Shown here piece by piece: positions 4,806-6,858 of a stretch of 6,858 bases of DNA (the stretch's first letter is position 1; each line of letters begins with the position of its first letter). Where the stretch lies: assembly GCA_900555005.1 (NCBI GenBank), contig USJM01000096.1, forward strand, positions 1-6,858. The letters run 5' to 3'. The DNA is from an uncultured Lachnospiraceae bacterium (GTDB lineage: Bacteria; Bacillota_A; Clostridia; Lachnospirales; Lachnospiraceae). The position numbers were made by a program, and so were the translations under genes. The notes under the pieces are model-generated. The model saw only the letters and a list, made by a program, of their open reading frames with translations, was not told the DNA's origin and ran no database searches.

Positions 4806-5366
4806 TCAGATCGATAATTGCGACTCAACTCCGATTCCCACCGGTCCGCCATCGATGATCATATCAATCTTGCCGTCCAGATCATCCTTCACATGCTGTG
4901 CCGTCGTCGGACTCGGCCTTCCGGACGTATTGGCGGACGGCGCTGCAATATAGCCGCCGCCTGCCCGGATCATCGCCGCCGCGATCTCATTATCCGGCAT
5001 CCGGATAGCCACGGTTCCAAGGCCGCCCGTTGTTGAAGCCGGAACACGATCATTCTTGTTGAGAATCATCGTCATCGGTCCCGGCCAGAACGCGTCCGCC
5101 AGATCTTTCGCTTCCTGAGGAACGTCCGTGACAATCCGCTCAAGTGCATCAAACTCCGCAATATGGACGATCAGCGGATTGTCTGAAGGTCTTCCCTTCG
5201 CCGCATATATCTTCCTGGAGGCCTCCGCATCAAGCGCATTTCCTCCAAGGCCATAGACTGTCTCGGTTGGAAATGCAACCAGACCGCCCGATAAAAGGAT
5301 ATCGCCAGCCTTCTGCATCAGCTTTCGGTCGATTCCCGCTGTCATGTCTGCATATATGGTTTTCAT
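4806..5366 (-). CDS. tsaC: N-terminal (YrdC) half of Sua5-type TsaC, truncated by frameshift
   Basis: 186 residues covering nearly all of the YrdC catalytic domain. Visible family motifs are FPTETVYGLGGNA (32-44), KGRPSDNPLIVHI (57-69, nucleotide and substrate contacts), FWPGPMT (93-99), APSANTSGRPSPT (142-154) and GGPVGIGVES (173-182). It then runs into four out-of-frame residues (QLSI) and a stop. The start at 5366 is chosen because an AGAAGGG site precedes it and the promoter -10 at 5407-5412 overlaps the earlier ATG at 5408, which would then not be transcribed. Single-domain TsaC proteins exist, but this product lacks the last strand and linker that Sua5-type enzymes use. Residual activity is uncertain. 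Confidence 0.8.
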   Translation of the reverse strand: MKTIYADMTAGIDRKLMQKAGDILLSGGLVAFPTETVYGLGGNALDAEASRKIYAAKGRPSDNPLIVHIAEFDALERIVTDVPQEAKDLADAFWPGPMTMILNKNDRVPASTTGGLGTVAIRMPDNEIAAAMIRAGGGYIAAPSANTSGRPSPTTAQHVKDDLDGKIDMIIDGGPVGIGVESQLSI

Positions 5367-5406
5367 ATCTGTCCCTTCTGTCAGCTGCACCCGCCAGCCG
5401 GGTTTC

Positions 5407-5435
5407 ATTATAGCACCGCTTTAAGACCGTGTGAA
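5407..5435 (-). promoter_or_regulatory. Sigma-A-type promoter of the tsaC-upp operon
   Basis: On the minus strand, TTCACA (5435-5430, 5 of 6), then 17 bases, then a perfect TATAAT (5412-5407). The predicted start near 5400 gives a leader of about 34 bases to the ATG at 5366. This is the only good promoter seen for the three-gene operon. Confidence 0.75.
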
Positions 5436-5450
5436 CCGTCTGAACGGTTC
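5433..5450. promoter_or_regulatory. Perfect inverted repeat overlapping the tsaC -35, candidate operator
   Basis: GAACCGT-CTGA-ACGGTTC: 7-bp perfect arms with a 4-base spacer. It overlaps the outer half of the tsaC -35 box and lies about 90 bases upstream of the S1-gene -10. It is outside any real gene, so a DNA-binding site is a reasonable reading; the regulator is not recognised. Confidence 0.4.
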
Positions 5451-5536
5451 TGCCTTCGCCGCTCTAAGTTCCTGCGAAATATGCAGAGCGGCTGTGCAAA
5501 TTGCTCAAATCATCCATATGTTTTGTACATGTATTG

Positions 5537-5545
5537 TGTTATACT
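5537..5545 (+). promoter_or_regulatory. Extended -10 promoter of the S1-domain gene
   Basis: TGT-TATACT forms an extended -10 (TGn plus 5 of 6 of TATAAT). No good -35 is seen 16-18 bases upstream, which extended -10 promoters tolerate. The predicted start near 5552 gives a leader of about 50 bases. Confidence 0.55.
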
Positions 5546-5587
5546 GTTGGAAAACCGCGCGCAGCTTTCCCCTGCGCACAATGCTTT

Positions 5588-5594
5588 GGGAGGG
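5588..5594 (+). promoter_or_regulatory. Ribosome binding site deciding the S1-gene start
   Basis: GGGAGGG is 7 bases before the ATG at 5602. The frame is open back to 5431, but that region contains the promoter and lacks an SD, so translation starts at 5602. Confidence 0.75.
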
Positions 5595-5601
5595 TACGAC
5601 T

Positions 5602-6690
5602 ATGGCAGATGAAATCAAATCGGAGGCACTGTCAGAAAATGAGGCAGGCCAGACAGCTGCGGCATCGCCGCAGGCCGTCAGTGTGAACGCTGACGCACCG
5701 CAGGCTTCAAAGCCGCAGACGGATGAGCATCAGGCGGTGAGCAAAGAATCCGGCACGCAGACACCCGGGGCGCAGGCGGACGAGCCGCAGACCATGGCAG
5801 ACGTAGAAGCAGAACTGAATGCTTCCTTCCGTCCGATCCGCGAAGGCGATACGCTGGACTGTGAGGTTGTCGGTGTGGACGACGACAAGGTCACGGTTGA
5901 CATTGCTTCCTATACGGACGGTATCATCCGGAAAGAAGACGTCAGCGACGATCCTTCTTATTCCATCCGTGAACATATCAGCGTCGGTCAGAAATTGCAG
6001 GCGACGGTCATCCGCCGGGATGATCATGGTCATGTCGGCCTTTCTCTGAAAAAGGCAGCCAGTCTCGCGGCCTGGGACCGCGCCAGAAACCTGCTGGCTT
6101 CAAAGGAGAATGTCCGTGTGAAGATCTCCGGCGTGACAAAAGCCGGTGCGATCGCCTACCTGGACGGCATCCGCGCATTTATCCCGGCATCAAAGCTCAG
6201 CCTGGGCTATGTGTCCGATGACGAGCTCCCGGGGTGGATCGGAAAGGAGATCGAAGTCCGTGTCATCACAGCGGATGAAGGCGGCAATCATCTTGTCCTC
6301 TCCGCAAAGGACATTCTCCATGAGAAGCGCGAGGAAGAGCGGCGGGCACACATTGCCCTCGTAAAGCCAGGCACCATCACAGAAGGAACCGTCGAATCCC
6401 TGAAGGACTTTGGTGCTTTTGTCGATATCGGAGAAGGCGTGACAGGGCTGCTGCATGTCTCCCAGATCAGCCAGAAACGGATCAAATCGCCGGCAGATGT
6501 TTTGAAGGTCGGACAGAAGGTCCGTGTCAAGATCACAAAAGTTGCGGATGGCCGCGTTTCCCTGAGTATGAAGGCGCTCGAGGATGAGGGAGATCCGCAG
6601 GCAGACACAAAGGAAGAACACTATGACCTTCCGAAGAGCGAGGAGATCGGAACCGGACTCGGTGCTCTGCTGAAAAATATCCGTCTCTGA
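5602..6690 (+). CDS. Three-S1-domain RNA-binding protein (ribosomal protein S1-like)
   Basis: 362 residues. Residues 1-75 are low-complexity and acidic, rich in Ala, Gln, Pro, Glu and Thr with recurring Pro-Gln pairs, and probably disordered. Three S1 OB-fold domains follow: about 80-150, 168-237 and 255-325. The third is the most canonical (G-T-I-T-E-G-T-V-E-S-L-K-D-F-G-A-F-V-D-I, then GLLHVSQIS and VGQKVRVKI). The last ~35 residues are an acidic tail ending LGALLKNIRL. The protein probably binds mRNA in the cytoplasm, at the ribosome or in RNA metabolism. It is shorter than the six-domain proteobacterial S1, but short S1 relatives are common in Firmicutes, so whether it is a true 30S component is open. 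It is monocistronic: its own extended -10 promoter, divergent from the tsaC operon, and a strong terminator 18 bases after the stop. Confidence 0.9.
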   Translation: MADEIKSEALSENEAGQTAAASPQAVSVNADAPQASKPQTDEHQAVSKESGTQTPGAQADEPQTMADVEAELNASFRPIREGDTLDCEVVGVDDDKVTVDIASYTDGIIRKEDVSDDPSYSIREHISVGQKLQATVIRRDDHGHVGLSLKKAASLAAWDRARNLLASKENVRVKISGVTKAGAIAYLDGIRAFIPASKLSLGYVSDDELPGWIGKEIEVRVITADEGGNHLVLSAKDILHEKREEERRAHIALVKPGTITEGTVESLKDFGAFVDIGEGVTGLLHVSQISQKRIKSPADVLKVGQKVRVKITKVADGRVSLSMKALEDEGDPQADTKEEHYDLPKSEEIGTGLGALLKNIRL

Positions 6691-6707
6691 AGCCGGCAGC
6701 TTTCACG

Positions 6708-6747
6708 AAAAAACACGGGATCCTCTCATCGGAATCCCGTGTTTTTT
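6708..6747. terminator. Strong bidirectional rho-independent terminator
   Basis: AAAAAACACGGGAT (6708-6721) pairs perfectly with ATCCCGTGTTTTTT (6734-6747). The core is ACACGGGAT/ATCCCGTGT with A6 and T6 on the flanks, and CC/GG can extend the stem inside. T-runs occur on both strands, so it serves the S1 gene on plus and the converging minus-strand gene ending at 6754. Confidence 0.93.
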
Positions 6748-6753
6748 CTTTGC

Positions 6754-6858
6754 TTAATCTTTGCTGAACAGGCCCTTCACCCAGTCAAAGGCCCTCTTGT
6801 ACCAGGCATCCGGCTTCAGCTCCGCGCCGTACTTGTCACACTGATACGATTCTGCATT
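6754..6858 (-). CDS. C-terminal end of an unrecognised protein
   Basis: Reading minus from the right edge, one frame is open for 34 codons to TAA at 6756-6754. It ends with LKPDAWYKRAFDWVKGLFSKD, a Trp- and Lys-rich amphipathic tail, preceded by YQCDKYGAEL. The stop lies 6 bases past the strong terminator arm, as expected for a convergent gene end. There is too little to name a family. The frame is supported by its open length, the terminator position and protein-like composition only. Confidence 0.5.
   Translation of the reverse strand, partial: NAESYQCDKYGAELKPDAWYKRAFDWVKGLFSKD

Larger units (their letters stand above)
4321..5366 (-). pseudogene. tsaC: Sua5-type L-threonylcarbamoyladenylate synthase gene split by a frameshift
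   Basis: Together the two halves form one Sua5/YwlC-type gene of about 348 codons, matching the family length of roughly 350. The enzyme makes threonylcarbamoyl-AMP from threonine, bicarbonate and ATP for the t6A modification at position 37 of ANN-decoding tRNAs, normally an essential step. The break is in the conserved GVEST motif. The sequence reads GAG TCG CAA TTA and reaches TGA eight codons after GVES begins. Restoring one base (GAG TCG ACA ATT ATC GAT CTG ACA) gives EST-I-I-D-L-T-E-K-I-P and rejoins the second half exactly. The missing base falls at 4820/4821, not in a homopolymer, and no slippery heptamer is visible. Elsewhere both halves are well conserved. A recent mutation, a strain polymorphism or a sequencing error are all possible. 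If it is a read error, this is a normal gene from 5366 to 4321. Confidence 0.8.

Noticed and set aside
4806..4830. Programmed -1 frameshift joining the two tsaC halves
   Set aside because: No X-XXY-YYZ slippery heptamer precedes the TGA; the A6 run lies after the stop, too late to act. A simple one-base deletion explains the data better.
5367..5408. Upstream ATG at 5408 as the tsaC start
   Set aside because: It overlaps the perfect TATAAT of the operon promoter and has no SD. The added 14 residues do not match the family N-terminus.
5431..5601. N-terminal extension of the S1 protein from 5431
   Set aside because: The stretch contains the extended -10 promoter and the palindrome, and lacks an SD. 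GGGAGGG points to 5602.

Overview
The window looks like a chromosomal segment of a Gram-positive, low-to-mid-GC Firmicute, most plausibly a Clostridia member of the Lachnospiraceae type. This rests on strong GGAGG-type Shine-Dalgarno (SD) sites, sigma-A-like promoters, Tyr-rich wall-binding repeats fused to an NlpC/P60 hydrolase, a two-domain Sua5-type TsaC near upp, and a short three-S1-domain protein with an acidic, Gln/Pro-rich N-terminus. No 16S gene or other phylogenetic marker is present, so the family assignment is inference. I see no mobile element, CRISPR array, tRNA or rRNA.

Layout. Bases 1-314 (minus) hold the N-terminus of a secreted protein that runs off the left edge, with a signal peptide followed by an 18-residue degenerate tandem repeat. 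Bases 454-2043 (minus) encode a 529-residue secreted cell-wall hydrolase: signal peptide, many wall-binding repeats, C-terminal NlpC/P60 peptidase. Its leader has a near-consensus promoter, a perfect match to the published WalR (YycF) box, and a 20-codon upstream ORF whose stop overlaps the hydrolase start. Divergently, 2306-3097 (plus) encodes pyrroline-5-carboxylate reductase (proC). A bidirectional hairpin separates proC from a minus-strand operon read 5366 to 3123: Sua5-type threonylcarbamoyl-AMP synthase (broken by a one-base frameshift), a low-molecular-weight phosphatase relative that has lost its catalytic Cys and Arg, and uracil phosphoribosyltransferase (upp). Divergent from it, 5602-6690 (plus) encodes a three-S1-domain RNA-binding protein ending in a very strong bidirectional terminator. 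The last 105 bases are the C-terminus of an unrecognised minus-strand gene.

How the parts relate. The left third is envelope biology, possibly under WalRK-type control. The middle is proline synthesis. The minus operon combines tRNA t6A modification, a degenerate phosphatase and pyrimidine salvage, which resembles the Bacillus subtilis ywlC-ywlE-...-upp neighbourhood without rpiB. The points most worth a second look are the dead phosphatase, the WalR-like site with the coupled upstream mini-ORFs, and the frameshift in an otherwise well-preserved tsaC.
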